NCBI GenBank assembly: GCA_002733715.2
Contig: NVWQ02000009.1
Coordinates: forward strand, 29,945-64,055
Source: Methylophaga sp.
GTDB taxonomy: Bacteria; Pseudomonadota; Gammaproteobacteria; Nitrosococcales; Methylophagaceae
Length of the DNA: 34,111 nt
Direction: 5' to 3'
The notes under the pieces were generated by a model. It did not search any database, was not told the origin of the DNA, and saw only the letters and a list, made by a program, of their open reading frames with translations. Made by a program: the position numbers and the translations under genes. Of this stretch, positions 7,517 through 15,940 are shown piece after piece (position 1 is the stretch's first letter; each line of letters opens with the position of its first letter).

Positions 7517-8650
7517 TAACCATTTTAATGGATTTCTAGGATTGCCTCTGTGTCTTAGTTCAAAATAAAGACCAGCATATTGACGAATACCTTTATCGCC
7601 GCTTTGTGCAATCCGTTCTCCTGAGACAACATTGTCGCCTACTTGTTTCAATAATGTTGCATTGTTGCCATATAATGTCATGTATTGATCGCCATGATCA
7701 ATAATCATTAACAAACCGAAGCCTCTTAACCAGTCAGAGAATACAACTCGGCCGGGTGCGCTGGCTACAATATCTTTGCCTGAAGGGCTGGCGATCATAA
7801 TACCTTGCCACTTGAGTTTGCCAAGTTTACGCGTGCTGCCATAGCGGGCAAGCAGTTTGCCTTTTACGGGCCATGTTAGCGAGCCAACACGCTTAGAAAA
7901 TGCCTTATGCGTATTTGTATTTGGGCTGATGTTGGCTTTGGGCTTGCTGATAGATTGGAGTAAGGATTGTAGCGATTGTTCTTGTTCTTTTAGTAACGCA
8001 ATGCGTGCATCTTGACCGGCAATTTTTTTATCGAGAGCCGCTAAGGTTGCTTGGCGTTGCTGTGTTTGCTGTTGTAAGGCTTGTTGCTTTTGCTGTTGTT
8101 GATTATAGAGTTGTTGCTGTTTCTTTTGGACTGCAAGTAGCGCTTTTTGATCGGCGGTTAGATTTTGTAAGATGGAGCTAATATCGGTCAGTTGCTGCTG
8201 TCGTGCTTGATTAAAATAATCAAAATAAACCGAAGAGCGACTAAAACTTGCGGGATCTTGCTGGTTTAGTAAGACTTTCACAAAATTAGGCTGACTGGTG
8301 TTGTAGGCGGCTCGAATTTGCTTATTTAGTGCGGTTAATTCAAAGTTATGGGATCGCTGCTCTTGTTGCTGGCGTCTTTCTATTTGTATGAGTTCGGCAG
8401 CTTGTTTTTGGAGTTGCAGCTTAATCTCTAGGAGTGTTCTATTTAATTTAGAGACAGCGCGGCTTTGCTGCTTTAATTGCTGGAATAATTCAGATTGTGA
8501 GCTTTTATCCGTTGCCACATGCTCACTTAAATTATGGATTTCTGTTTTTACATCTTCAAGCTGTTGAATGGCGGCAGGATCTTTTGCCGCCCAAAGTGCT
8601 GTTGAGCTTAAACAAGTAAGCAAAGTAATAAGAAAATAACGAAGAGGCAT
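7505..8650 (-). CDS. envC: EnvC-like murein hydrolase activator
   Basis: A 381-residue periplasmic protein: signal peptide (about residues 1-21, cut after LWA), a long glutamine-rich coiled coil (about 25-225) and a C-terminal LytM domain (about 260-381). The LytM domain has lost the metal ligands of active M23 peptidases: WQGIMIA stands where an HRGID-type motif would be, and YFELRHRG where HxH would be. That is the EnvC pattern; EnvC activates the septal amidases AmiA/AmiB rather than cutting peptidoglycan. The start is the ATG 4 bp after gpmI; a TTG one codon upstream is possible. The gene lies between gpmI and ctpA, as in many relatives. Confidence 0.9.
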   Translation of the reverse strand: MPLRYFLITLLTCLSSTALWAAKDPAAIQQLEDVKTEIHNLSEHVATDKSSQSELFQQLKQQSRAVSKLNRTLLEIKLQLQKQAAELIQIERRQQQEQRSHNFELTALNKQIRAAYNTSQPNFVKVLLNQQDPASFSRSSVYFDYFNQARQQQLTDISSILQNLTADQKALLAVQKKQQQLYNQQQQKQQALQQQTQQRQATLAALDKKIAGQDARIALLKEQEQSLQSLLQSISKPKANISPNTNTHKAFSKRVGSLTWPVKGKLLARYGSTRKLGKLKWQGIMIASPSGKDIVASAPGRVVFSDWLRGFGLLMIIDHGDQYMTLYGNNATLLKQVGDNVVSGERIAQSGDKGIRQYAGLYFELRHRGNPRNPLKWLGRL

Positions 8651-8654
8651 CAAT

Positions 8655-10199
8655 TTATTTTAGTGTAACCAGTAAATGATTGCCCATTTCCGCAGGAATA
8701 GGCTGATCAATTAATGACAAAATGGTGGGCGCAATATCAGCCAATGAGCCAGATTCTATTTGCGCCACTTCACGGCCGGCATAAATAAGAGGGACAGGAT
8801 TGCTAGTATGTGCAGTATGTGGTTGCCCGGTTTCTTTGTTGCGCATTAATTCCGCGTTACCATGATCCGCGGTAACAATCATCTCGCCACCATTTTGTTT
8901 TAGGGCTGACCATACGCGACCTAGGCAATTATCCAAAACTTCGACGGCCTTGATTGCGGCTTCATAATCACCACTATGGCCGACCATATCTGCATTTGCA
9001 AAGTTGCAAATAATGACATCATATTTATTGGATTGGATGGCTTTAATAAGTTCACTGGATATTTCTGATGCGCTCATTGCAGGCTGCTGATCATAGGTAG
9101 AAACTTTGGGCGAAGGAATTAAGATACGATCTTCTCCTTCAAAAGGTTCATCCCGGCCACCATTAAAGAAAAAGGTAACATGTGCGTACTTTTCAGTTTC
9201 AGCAATACGTAATTGACGCAAACCAAGTGAAGAAAGGTGCTCGCCGAGAACATTGTTTAATTTTTCTGAAGGGAAAGCAACAGGCGTCGCAAAATCTTCT
9301 TTATACTCTGTTAAGGTAACAAACTCTGCCAATTTAATGGTTCGGGGCCGTTCAAAGCTCTCAAAATCAGCTTCAATAAAGCTTTTTGTTAATTCACGGG
9401 CACGATCACTGCGAAAGTTCATAAATACGACAACGTCATCATCGTTAATTTTAACGGCTTTTTCGCCATCAGCAATGATGCTAGTCGCTTTTACAAATTC
9501 ATCGGTTTCGTCACGTTGGTAGGCCATGTCTAATGCGGCAAGTGCAGATGATGCTTGATATTCCCCATCCCCTTCTGTCAGAAGGCGATACGCTTTTTCT
9601 ACTCGGCTCCAGCGCTGATCGCGATCTAAAGCATAATAACGACCAATAATTGAGGCAAATTGGCCGCCACCCAATTCTTCAAATTTTGTTTCCATTGCCG
9701 CAAGAGAAGCATGAGCGCTTTTTGGCGGTGAGTCACGCCCATCAAGAAAAGCATGAAGATAAACATTGTTTGCACCACGTCGTACAGCGAGCTCGATCAT
9801 TGCATGAATATGATCTTCGTGACTGTGAACACCGCCAGGGGATAGCAAGCCAAAAATATGAACCGCCGCGTCTTTTTCTACGGCAAGATCGACCGATTTA
9901 GTTAAGGTGTTGTTGGTAAAAAATGAACCTGTGCGGATTGCGCGCGTGACGCGCGTAAACTCTTGGTAAACAACGCGACCAGCCCCCATATTTAGATGGC
10001 CTACTTCGGAATTGCCCATTTGTGTGCCAGGCAGGCCAACGCCAGCACCAGAGGCGGTGATGAGAGTGTGAGGGTAATCTTGCCAGAGATGATCCCATAC
10101 AGGTGTGTTTGCAGCAACAATCGCATTATAATAGGAATCTTCACTATAACCCCAGCCGTCTAAAATAATTAGCGCAAGCGGGCGGTGAGGGTGACTCAT
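8655..10199 (-). CDS. gpmI: 2,3-bisphosphoglycerate-independent phosphoglycerate mutase
   Basis: A 514-residue cytoplasmic glycolytic enzyme that interconverts 3- and 2-phosphoglycerate with two manganese ions and a phosphoserine intermediate. Visible are the first metal motif LIILDGWGYSE, the catalytic serine in MGNSEVGHLNMGAGR (about residue 64), the long insert domain beginning near GVHSHEDHIHA, and the C-terminal metal motifs NFANADMVGHSG and VTADHGNAE. The start is MSHPHRPLAL, with AAGGA seven bases upstream; the longer ORF adds 13 unsupported codons. First gene of the minus-strand operon with envC, ctpA and the DJ-1 gene. Confidence 0.97.
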   Translation of the reverse strand: MSHPHRPLALIILDGWGYSEDSYYNAIVAANTPVWDHLWQDYPHTLITASGAGVGLPGTQMGNSEVGHLNMGAGRVVYQEFTRVTRAIRTGSFFTNNTLTKSVDLAVEKDAAVHIFGLLSPGGVHSHEDHIHAMIELAVRRGANNVYLHAFLDGRDSPPKSAHASLAAMETKFEELGGGQFASIIGRYYALDRDQRWSRVEKAYRLLTEGDGEYQASSALAALDMAYQRDETDEFVKATSIIADGEKAVKINDDDVVVFMNFRSDRARELTKSFIEADFESFERPRTIKLAEFVTLTEYKEDFATPVAFPSEKLNNVLGEHLSSLGLRQLRIAETEKYAHVTFFFNGGRDEPFEGEDRILIPSPKVSTYDQQPAMSASEISSELIKAIQSNKYDVIICNFANADMVGHSGDYEAAIKAVEVLDNCLGRVWSALKQNGGEMIVTADHGNAELMRNKETGQPHTAHTSNPVPLIYAGREVAQIESGSLADIAPTILSLIDQPIPAEMGNHLLVTLK

Positions 10200-10309
10200 A
10201 TAATCGTCCTTATGGCGTGAAAAGGGAGTTAAAGGCATATATATTAGCTAATACATGCAAATCATTGATATTATATTACCTTTTGTAGCACATTGTTGCT
10301 ATGTAACTG

Positions 10310-10642
10310 ATGGTAATTATTGTGTCTCAAGCAGAAACATCATTTCTCATCGCTCACGATGATGATATTGAGCGGGCTGCACACGCGCTTAAAGCGATGT
10401 CGCATCCGTTACGATTGAAAATTTTATGTGCCGTAGGTGAAAATGAGCTTGCAGTGCAAGAAATCGTTGAATGTGTGGGCACTACGCAAAGTAATGTTTC
10501 ACAGCATTTGGCAAAATTAAGAGACAAAAATGTGCTGGCGTCGCGTCGCGATGCTAATCGAATTTATTATCGAGTTAAAGATGCAAGAACATTAAGCTTA
10601 GTTGAAATGATGCGCGATGTTTTTTGCTCTAGCGAGAATTAA
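10310..10642 (+). CDS. ArsR-family regulator, possible persulfide sensor
   Basis: A 110-residue ArsR/SmtB winged-helix repressor. The recognition region is TQSNVSQHLAKLRDKNVLASRR. It lacks the CxC metal site of arsenic sensors. It has Cys40 (LKILCAVGE) and Cys106 (DVFCSSEN), 66 residues apart; that spacing equals the persulfide-sensing pair of SqrR/BigR regulators as I remember it. The next gene is a rhodanese, which fits a sulfane-sulfur response. The start may instead be the GTG four codons downstream; the cysteine spacing is unaffected. ArsR family is firm; sulfide sensing is inference. Confidence 0.8.
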   Translation: MVIIVSQAETSFLIAHDDDIERAAHALKAMSHPLRLKILCAVGENELAVQEIVECVGTTQSNVSQHLAKLRDKNVLASRRDANRIYYRVKDARTLSLVEMMRDVFCSSEN

Positions 10643-10659
10643 AAAATTAAAGGTTAAAT

Positions 10660-11079
10660 ATGGAAAATTTAGGAGAGTTCTTAGTTAATCACTGGGTATT
10701 GGCGACGTTGTTTGTTGTGTTGTCATCAATACTTATGTCTGATTCTCTCAATCAAAGAATATCAGGCATGACGCCAATCACTACCGCACAGGCGGTTCAA
10801 TTGGTTAATCAACAAAAAGGCCTATTCTTAGATATAAGAGAAAAAGATGAGTTCAGCAAAGCACATATTGCGGAGTCAACAAGTATGCCGTTATCAACAC
10901 TATCAGATAATTTAGGCTCACTAAAAAATAAAACTCAACCCATAATAATAATTTGTGCCAGCGGTCAGCGTTCACGCGCGGCGGCAAAACAATTAAGCAA
11001 GAATGAGTTCACCGAAGTATATGTATTAACAGGCGGCTTAAATTCTTGGAAAGAAGCCAAGCTACCATTATTTAGTTAG
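10660..11079 (+). CDS. Membrane-anchored rhodanese (YibN-like)
   Basis: A 139-residue protein with one N-terminal membrane helix (about residues 11-26) and a single rhodanese domain. The active-site loop is CASGQR with the catalytic cysteine at residue 99, and GLFLDIREKDEF supplies the conserved DIR motif. Rhodaneses carry sulfane sulfur as a cysteine persulfide. The order rhodanese-grxC-secB-gpsA equals the yibN-grxC-secB-gpsA cluster of E. coli, so this is the YibN counterpart. It lies 17 bp after the ArsR-type gene, suggesting co-transcription. The acceptor of the sulfur is unknown. Confidence 0.87.
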   Translation: MENLGEFLVNHWVLATLFVVLSSILMSDSLNQRISGMTPITTAQAVQLVNQQKGLFLDIREKDEFSKAHIAESTSMPLSTLSDNLGSLKNKTQPIIIICASGQRSRAAAKQLSKNEFTEVYVLTGGLNSWKEAKLPLFS

Positions 11080-11097
11080 CTAAACGGATTAATCAAA

Positions 11098-11355
11098 ATG
11101 GCTAAAGTTGAAATTTATTCTACGGGAATATGCCCGTATTGCACGATGGCAAAACAATTGTTTGATCGCAAAGGTGTTGAATACACGGAGGTTCGAGTCG
11201 ATCTAGAGCCGGCTAGGCGTCAGGAAATGATGCAAAAAAGTCGGCAAAGAACAGTGCCGCAAATTTTTATAAATAACGAAGCCATCGGTGGATATACCGA
11301 TCTGGTGGCTATTGATAGAGAAAAGAAATTAGATAATTTATTATCTGCATCGTAA
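11098..11355 (+). CDS. grxC: Glutaredoxin 3
   Basis: An 85-residue glutaredoxin that reduces disulfides and glutathione mixed disulfides with glutathione in the cytoplasm. The redox motif CPYC is at residues 12-15, the cis-proline stands in RTVPQIFIN, and the glutathione-binding GGYTDL follows. Length and motifs match GrxC. Position between the rhodanese and secB is the conserved arrangement. Confidence 0.95.
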   Translation: MAKVEIYSTGICPYCTMAKQLFDRKGVEYTEVRVDLEPARRQEMMQKSRQRTVPQIFINNEAIGGYTDLVAIDREKKLDNLLSAS

Positions 11356-11376
11356 TTACAATTTTAAGGAACCATC

Positions 11377-11850
11377 ATGGCCGAAGAAAAAGCAGCAGAA
11401 CAACAACAAGCACAATTTGTTATTCAAAAAATTTACACAAAAGACATTTCTTTTGAAACACCCAACAGCCCAGAAATCTTTCGGGACGAATGGAAGCCGC
11501 AATTAGATCTTCAGTTAGGCAATGAATATAAACGTATCGATGATGATAATCATGAAATCACATTAACCGTTACCGTTACTGCGAAAGTAGAAGATAAAGT
11601 GGCTTTTTTAGCAGAAGTTAAACAAGCAGGTATTTTTTCATTAACGGGCTATAGCGATCAAGAAATGGGTCCATTAGTAGGCAGTTACTGCCCAAATACC
11701 TTGTTCCCTTTTGCGCGTGAAGTGATTTCAGATATTGTATTGAAAGGTGGTTTCCCACAATTAGTGCTTGCGCCAGTGAATTTTGATGCCTTATATATGA
11801 ATCAAATTGAACAGGCGAAAAAACAAGCTGCAGATAAAGCAAAACACTAA
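11377..11850 (+). CDS. secB: Protein-export chaperone SecB
   Basis: A 157-residue SecB, the tetrameric cytoplasmic chaperone that holds preproteins unfolded and hands them to SecA. The N-terminal QFVIQKIYTKDISFETPNSP and the central GPLVGSYCPNTLFPFAREVI are near-diagnostic, and FPQLVLAPVNFDALY is the SecA-contact end. AAGGA stands seven bases before the ATG. Length is normal for the family. Confidence 0.97.
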   Translation: MAEEKAAEQQQAQFVIQKIYTKDISFETPNSPEIFRDEWKPQLDLQLGNEYKRIDDDNHEITLTVTVTAKVEDKVAFLAEVKQAGIFSLTGYSDQEMGPLVGSYCPNTLFPFAREVISDIVLKGGFPQLVLAPVNFDALYMNQIEQAKKQAADKAKH

Positions 11851-11880
11851 GATACCAATCAGGTATTTGTAATCAGTCAA

Positions 11881-12909
11881 ATGAACACATTGTTTCCAAC
11901 CTTAGTCATCGGTGCAGGCGCTTGGGGCACGGCGCTAGCCATTGCTATTGCTAGAAATGGCAATGATGTGTTGTTGTGGGGAAGAGATGCTGAGCATGTA
12001 AGTGAAATGCAAGCATCATCAAGCAATGAACGTTATTTGCCGGGTTTAGATTTCCCGACAAGTTTAAATGTGATAGCCGATTTTGGGCAGGCATTAACAT
12101 TGACAAAGCATGTTCTGATTTCCGTACCAAGCACTGCGTTTTCAGCCATGTTAAATGACATGAAGCCTTTAATTGACGATGATCTCCCAGTGAGTTGGGC
12201 GACAAAAGGCTTAACACCAGAAACGGGGCAGTTTCTCTACGACACGGCGATTGAAATATTGGGCGACACACATCCTTTAGCGGTTATATCAGGGCCATCT
12301 TTTGCTGCTGAAGTTGCAAAAAACTTGCCTACAGCAATAACCATTGCGGCCCGAGATGAAACTTTTTCAGCTGCTTTGGCGTCTGCAATGCATAGCCCTA
12401 CGTTGCGGGCTTATACTACGACCGATGTTTTAGGTGTGCAACTGGGTGGAACCGTTAAAAATGTAATGGCTATTGGCGCAGGCATTGCCGACGGCTTGGG
12501 GTATGGTGCAAATACGCGAGCAGCATTAATTACACGTGGCATGTCAGAAATTTTGCGTTTAGCGACAAGCTTAGGCGCACAAACAGAAACATTATTTGGA
12601 TTATCAGGAATAGGTGACTTAATTTTAACCTGTACAGATGACCAAAGCCGAAATCGTCGGCTGGGTTTGGCGATAGGGCGAGGCTTAACCGTTGAGCAGG
12701 CTGTTGCTGAAGTAGGAAAAACAGTTGAAGGAATGCATGCTGCTCGTGAAGTAATGATGCGAGCACAACAAGCAGGCATTGAAATGCCTATTGTAGAACA
12801 GGTTTGCAAAATATTATTTGAAGGATACGATCCACGTAAAGCGGTACAAGAATTACTGAGTAGAGACCAAAAATCTGAAACTCATACGATAGAAGTTTCG
12901 AAAAATTAA
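11881..12909 (+). CDS. gpsA: Glycerol-3-phosphate dehydrogenase [NAD(P)+]
   Basis: A 342-residue soluble enzyme that reduces dihydroxyacetone phosphate to sn-glycerol 3-phosphate, the entry into phospholipid synthesis. The N-terminal Rossmann motif is VIGAGAWGTALA. The family signature ISGPSFAAEVA and the catalytic lysine region GGTVKNVMAIGAGIADGLG are present, followed by NTRAALITRGMSEI. It follows secB by 30 bp in the conserved order. The product feeds PlsB/PlsC, or PlsY encoded at 16827 in this window. Confidence 0.97.
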   Translation: MNTLFPTLVIGAGAWGTALAIAIARNGNDVLLWGRDAEHVSEMQASSSNERYLPGLDFPTSLNVIADFGQALTLTKHVLISVPSTAFSAMLNDMKPLIDDDLPVSWATKGLTPETGQFLYDTAIEILGDTHPLAVISGPSFAAEVAKNLPTAITIAARDETFSAALASAMHSPTLRAYTTTDVLGVQLGGTVKNVMAIGAGIADGLGYGANTRAALITRGMSEILRLATSLGAQTETLFGLSGIGDLILTCTDDQSRNRRLGLAIGRGLTVEQAVAEVGKTVEGMHAAREVMMRAQQAGIEMPIVEQVCKILFEGYDPRKAVQELLSRDQKSETHTIEVSKN

Positions 12910-12922
12910 AGAGGAAAGTTTT

Positions 12923-13831
12923 ATGCGACAGATTGTTAAATATAGCGGTATTTTAGCTATGAGTGTGTTGTTATCAGCAGGTTTGACAGGCTGCGGTGGT
13001 GGCTTATTTACCGCAGATGGGCCCGAAACAGAAGCTGAAATACTGCAAGGCCAAGAAGGGGGTACATTGTGGGAAGCGCAGGCACACCTGCAATATGTAG
13101 AGATTGCTCGCCGTGACACACCAGGTCTTCCGAATGAGCATCCTACAGTAATAGCGGCAGAGGAGTTGCGTGCTGTTCTTGGCTCGATATATGTAAATGA
13201 GCTTTTTGGAATAACTAGGAGGGATGTGCCTCTATTTTCTCCTGGAGAATTACAAATATTAGGTGTTGCACTAGCGAATGGTTTAAGCCAAGCTGAAGAA
13301 AATGAAGATATTAATTATGTACTCAACGGCAAACATAGAGGTTTGATTGCCAGCGAAACGAAAACCAACACAGGCCGAGTATTTATTGGTAATGATGGGC
13401 GTTTAAATATTATCTTTGGTTTAATTCATGAAGAATTTAGAACGCATGAAAAGTCAACAGGACAACCTATTGACCGTCGACTTCATCCGATGAACCCCGG
13501 TAAACGTGGCTTTGATTCTAAGCCAGGTGTGCGTGTGGCGATAGATAAGGGACAGGCATATTATCTTGATCCTAAAACAGGTAAAGAGCGTACGGATTGG
13601 ATCGTTATTGATATTGCAACCGTGTTGGCTAACGTGAAAAACCGCAAGAGTGATGGTGATGGTACGGTGAGCCCTGAATTATTAGAAGATGTTGCGCGTA
13701 ATAAGCAAGAAACAGGTAATTTACGTGACGATGTTAGCGGCATGAAAGAGATAATATTTGAAATGAGCGATGAAATCGAACGCTTGAAAAGACAAATTGA
13801 AGACATGAAGGTGGTTACGCCTACACCATAA
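12923..13831 (+). CDS. Lipoprotein of unknown function
   Basis: A 302-residue protein with a type II signal peptide: positively charged start MRQIVK, a hydrophobic stretch and the lipobox LTGC with Cys24, so it should be acylated and held in a membrane. Residue 25 is glycine, which does not call for inner-membrane retention, so the outer membrane is likely. The middle (about 90-235) shows no motif that I recognise. The C-terminus (about 250-298) is a predicted coiled coil rich in charged heptads. AGAGGAA stands before the ATG. It closes the secB-gpsA operon, 13 bp after gpsA and just before a strong terminator. Confidence 0.8.
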   Translation: MRQIVKYSGILAMSVLLSAGLTGCGGGLFTADGPETEAEILQGQEGGTLWEAQAHLQYVEIARRDTPGLPNEHPTVIAAEELRAVLGSIYVNELFGITRRDVPLFSPGELQILGVALANGLSQAEENEDINYVLNGKHRGLIASETKTNTGRVFIGNDGRLNIIFGLIHEEFRTHEKSTGQPIDRRLHPMNPGKRGFDSKPGVRVAIDKGQAYYLDPKTGKERTDWIVIDIATVLANVKNRKSDGDGTVSPELLEDVARNKQETGNLRDDVSGMKEIIFEMSDEIERLKRQIEDMKVVTPTP

Positions 13832-13852
13832 GTTAAAATTGTTGGAAATTAG

Positions 13853-13877
13853 AAGGGGGGCAAATGCTCCCCTTTTT
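13853..13877 (+). terminator. Intrinsic terminator after the lipoprotein gene
   Basis: AAGGGG[G]GC-AAAT-GC[T]CCCCTT forms a nine-pair stem including one G-T pair and runs into six Ts. It ends the regulator-to-lipoprotein operon. The A-rich opposite side may also act on the convergent methyltransferase gene. Confidence 0.85.
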
Positions 13878-13886
13878 TATGCCTGT

Positions 13887-15044
13887 CTATAGGGTGTAAC
13901 GTCGGTCAGCTAGTTGGCAGCGAGAAAGTAATTGCTCAAGGTTTTTGCTCAAGGTGAGCACTTTAAAGCTTTCCCCCATTGCAGAAGGCAGTGTAAGTTG
14001 TTTAATTTCAGTTGCCTGTTGCAGCATTGTGAGCTCATCACGTTTTCCCGCGTCATACAGCTCTGCTATACCGCCGGCAAGTAAGAAGTCAGCCTGTGAT
14101 TGAAAGCCTGTAACTTCAAGGTTATTGTCAATGGCTGCTTGTGCTAATAGTGTGAAATCTACATGAGAGGTGATGTCTTGCAAGCCTTGCAAAATAAGCG
14201 GATCAGCATGACCTTGATGTTGGAAATAACACATTAATGTGCCTTCACTACGCTGTGGGTGATAGTAGTCTGCTTTTGGATAGCCATAATCACAAATAAA
14301 TATAGCGCCCTGTTGCAGGCCATCAGCAATACTACACAACCATGACTCAGCTGCTAAATTTACTTCAGTAATATAATCGTCATCATTGATTAGCGTTTGA
14401 ATTTCAGTTGCATGAGAAGTTAGAGCAGCTTGAGACAATTCATCGTCACACCATTGTAAGCTAGCCTCATTGTGCTCAACATAGCGCTCAAAAACTCCAC
14501 CCTGTTTGAAATGTAGCAAATGTATCGGCATGGCAACACATACTTCATTTGCCAGCACAACGCCGGAAAAGTTAGCGGGGAAAGACGCTAGCCAGACTAC
14601 TTTATCTGCAAGGTCGGGAATAAGTCTAGATATAGTGTTACACTGCCTTTCACGTAAGTCAGCACTTACTTCAATAATGTAATACTTCTCTGGAAGAAGG
14701 TTGAGGGAGGCAAGCTCTAATAAAATATCGGCTGCCATTTTACCACTGCCAGCGCCAAACTCTATGATAGAGGGCTGTTCCAGCTGAACTAATACATCTT
14801 TAATATGATGCGCAAAGGTGCGAGAAAATAAAGATGAAATTTCGGGTGCGGTAGTGAAATCACCATGCCGTCCTAGTTTTTGACTGCCCGCACTGTAATA
14901 CCCTAAGCCGGGAGCATAAAGGCATAGGTGCATATATTCGGCGAAAGTAATCTTGCCGCCAGCACGATCTATTTCGTCATAGATTAACGATAACAATTGC
15001 TTGCTATGCTGTTGTGCAATACTATCTGGCTTAGGTAATGTCAC
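13887..15044 (-). CDS. MidA/NDUFAF7-type SAM-dependent methyltransferase
   Basis: A 385-residue member of COG1565. The eukaryotic relative NDUFAF7 methylates an arginine of a complex I subunit. The N-terminal ITFAEYMHLCLYAPGLGYYS, the motif GRHGDFTTAPEISSLF and the SAM-binding IIEFGAGSGKMAADIL (about residues 93-108) are diagnostic. Where family members usually read NEVLDALP, this protein has NEVCVAMP, so an acidic residue commonly seen there is missing. The start is GTG without a clear Shine-Dalgarno sequence. It stands alone, convergent to the lipoprotein operon. Family is firm; the bacterial substrate is unknown. Confidence 0.85.
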   Translation of the reverse strand: MTLPKPDSIAQQHSKQLLSLIYDEIDRAGGKITFAEYMHLCLYAPGLGYYSAGSQKLGRHGDFTTAPEISSLFSRTFAHHIKDVLVQLEQPSIIEFGAGSGKMAADILLELASLNLLPEKYYIIEVSADLRERQCNTISRLIPDLADKVVWLASFPANFSGVVLANEVCVAMPIHLLHFKQGGVFERYVEHNEASLQWCDDELSQAALTSHATEIQTLINDDDYITEVNLAAESWLCSIADGLQQGAIFICDYGYPKADYYHPQRSEGTLMCYFQHQGHADPLILQGLQDITSHVDFTLLAQAAIDNNLEVTGFQSQADFLLAGGIAELYDAGKRDELTMLQQATEIKQLTLPSAMGESFKVLTLSKNLEQLLSRCQLADRRYTL

Positions 15045-15090
15045 TTATTTATTGGCCTGAATGCTGGATAAGAGAATTTAGTTTATTTTT

Positions 15091-15170
15091 CGTCATCCTC
15101 GCGCATGCGGGGATCCATGGGCTGTTCAAATACCCACTATCGTTGGATTCTCGCGTTCGCGGGAATGACC
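15091..15170. repeat. GTCAT...ATGAC palindromic intergenic repeat
   Basis: Outer ends CGTCATCCTCGCG and CGCGGGAATGACC are inverted copies with minor differences, around a centre holding GCATGC and GGATCC-type palindromes. It is a dispersed-repeat type common between gammaproteobacterial genes and lies between the methyltransferase gene and folM. Confidence 0.55.
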
Positions 15171-15208
15171 GGCTTTTTGTATAATCATGGTTATTTTAAT
15201 GATAATGG

Positions 15209-15940
15209 GTGTATCGAGTGTTAAAAAATGCAATTTTAGTTACAGGAGCCGGTCGTCGCATTGGCTATCATATCGCAAAACGACTGCATGAAGATGGTCG
15301 AAGCGTTATTGCACATTATCGTACGTACACTGCTCAAATCCAAGAATTAGCTGATCTTGGGGTAAAAACAATTCAGGCAGATCTGGCTAATTCCCCCGCT
15401 ATTTTAGAATTTGTACAGGCATTAAAGTCACAATGTACCAATTTAAGAGGCGTTATTCATAATGCCTCATCTTTTGAGCCGACTTCGATAGATTTAGAGG
15501 AGGCGGCACAACAGTATGAACAGTTTTTCTATATCCATATGATGGCACCGTTCTTGATTAACCAAGGCTTGCAGTCGATATTGAAGGGTGAGGGTGGTGA
15601 TCCCGCGGACATCATTCATATTACTGACATCAATGCTGAAAATCCGACACCAGATTTTGATGTGTATGGTACAACAAAAGCGGGCCTGCATAATATGACC
15701 TTAGCGCTGGCAAAAAAATATGCGCCAACTATAAAGGTGAATGCGGTTGCGCCGGGGCCAGTGCTTTTTACCGATCTTCATTCGGAAGAGACAAAAAACA
15801 AGATGCTGGCAGAAACTCCTTTGGCACGAGAAGGTGGAGCAGAACCTGTTTATTTGGCGGTAAAAAGTTTGTTAGATAATCCGTTTATTACGGGTGTCAG
15901 TTTGCCGGTGGATGGTGGTCGCCGTTTGTCCAAACGCTAG
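15209..15940 (+). CDS. folM: Pteridine/dihydromonapterin reductase FolM-like SDR
   Basis: A 243-residue short-chain dehydrogenase/reductase. The cofactor motif is TGAGRRIGYHIAKRL, with the double arginine typical of pteridine reductases that use NADPH. LHNAS-type NAG variant IHNASSF, ITDINAENP, and the catalytic YGTTKAG (Tyr and Lys) follow; the end TGVSLPVDGGRRLSK matches FolM. FolM reduces dihydromonapterin or dihydrofolate in pterin metabolism. Initiation is uncertain: GTG 15209 or GTG 15218, neither with a strong ribosome site. Its last 69 bp overlap the convergent folK gene, a functional partner in folate synthesis. Confidence 0.85.
   Translation: MYRVLKNAILVTGAGRRIGYHIAKRLHEDGRSVIAHYRTYTAQIQELADLGVKTIQADLANSPAILEFVQALKSQCTNLRGVIHNASSFEPTSIDLEEAAQQYEQFFYIHMMAPFLINQGLQSILKGEGGDPADIIHITDINAENPTPDFDVYGTTKAGLHNMTLALAKKYAPTIKVNAVAPGPVLFTDLHSEETKNKMLAETPLAREGGAEPVYLAVKSLLDNPFITGVSLPVDGGRRLSKR

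Noticed and set aside
12411-12809. Long open frame opposite gpsA
   Set aside because: It is an antisense shadow of a well-supported gene and has no family pattern.
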